NCBI GenBank assembly: GCA_903871865.1
Contig: CAIQIL010000183.1
Coordinates: 1 to 5,408 of the forward strand
Reading direction: 5' to 3'
From: an uncultured Burkholderiales bacterium
GTDB lineage: Bacteria > Pseudomonadota > Gammaproteobacteria > Burkholderiales > Burkholderiaceae_C
Length of the DNA: 5,408 nucleotides
The notes beneath the pieces were generated by a model. That model did no database searches and was not told the origin of the DNA. It saw nothing but the letters and a program-made list of their open reading frames with translations. The position numbers were made by a program, and so were the translations under genes. Below are positions 5,148 to 5,408 of this stretch, one piece after another (positions within the stretch are counted from its first letter, which is position 1; each line of letters begins with the position of its first letter).

Positions 5148-5408
5148 ATGAACGCCGACCAGATCCTGATGGAAATCCGCGAAGTCAACCTGTCCTACCT
5201 GATGCTGGCCCAAAGCCTCGTCCGTTCGGACCGCGAGCAGGCGCTGTTCCGCCTGGGCATCTCGGAGACGGCGGCCAACATGCTGGCCATCCTGACCCCG
5301 GCCCAGATCATGAAGATGGCCTCCAGCAACACCCTGCTGTGCCGCATGCGCATCGACGACGACCTGGTCTGGTCCCTGCTGACCAGCCACTCCAAGTCGG
5401 CCAACGAC
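5148..5408 (+). CDS. flhD: Flagellar transcriptional regulator FlhD, partial (5' end)
   Basis: The first 87 codons of FlhD; the frame is open to the window edge, so the C-terminus (about 20-30 residues in this family) is missing. With FlhC it forms the FlhD4C2 complex that activates class II flagellar promoters, making it the master switch for motility. The recognisable features are DQILMEIREVNLSYLMLAQ (4-22), an RLGIS turn (35-39), AQIMKMASSNTLLCRMR (52-68) and LLTSHS (77-82). C65 sits at the same number as the cysteine that links the E. coli FlhD dimer by a disulfide. The start is well supported by AAGGAG (5136-5141), 6 nt upstream. The gene is separated from the desaturase cluster by a terminator and is probably transcribed on its own with flhC beyond the window. 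Confidence 0.95.
   Translation, partial: MNADQILMEIREVNLSYLMLAQSLVRSDREQALFRLGISETAANMLAILTPAQIMKMASSNTLLCRMRIDDDLVWSLLTSHSKSAND

Overview
The window looks like chromosomal DNA of a GC-rich betaproteobacterium, most likely Burkholderiales (Comamonadaceae-like). The reasons are the strong G/C third-position codon bias, an FlhD-type flagellar regulator, and a transposase-like protein of a type common in that order. The taxonomic call is inferred from gene content and composition; no database search was possible.

Layout. Positions 1-201 hold no convincing gene but carry two copies of a GGGTCAGAT motif exactly 50 bp apart. Positions 202-894 (minus strand) encode a 230-residue protein of the Y1/REP-associated transposase (RAYT) family, with a third, inverted copy of the motif just upstream of its start. 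Its HUH metal-binding motif and the probable catalytic tyrosine are both replaced, while the frame is open, the ribosome binding site is strong and a C-terminal AT-hook-like tail is present. Positions 895-1163 are a divergent intergenic region with two small perfect palindromes.

Positions 1164-4820 (plus strand) form a tight three-gene cluster. It encodes an FAD/NAD(P)H oxidoreductase with a C-terminal plant-type [2Fe-2S] domain, followed by two paralogous membrane fatty acid desaturases. The reductase should pass electrons from NAD(P)H through FAD and [2Fe-2S] to the di-iron centre of one or both desaturases, as in the Mycobacterium tuberculosis Rv3230c/DesA3 pair. The cluster would thus be a self-contained acyl-chain desaturation module, plausibly used to adjust membrane fluidity. 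All three genes lie in one reading frame, separated only by single TGA codons and 9-nt and 6-nt spacers. A hairpin with a T-tract at 4879-4901 is a good terminator for this cluster.

Positions 4902-5147 are the upstream region of flhD, with a 10-bp direct repeat spaced 105 bp and a leader hairpin. flhD starts at 5148 and runs off the right edge after 87 codons; flhC probably follows outside the window.

Most of the window is an ordinary accessory-metabolism region next to a flagellar master operon. The least ordinary points are the apparently catalytically dead RAYT with its flanking motifs, and the single-frame architecture of the desaturase cluster.
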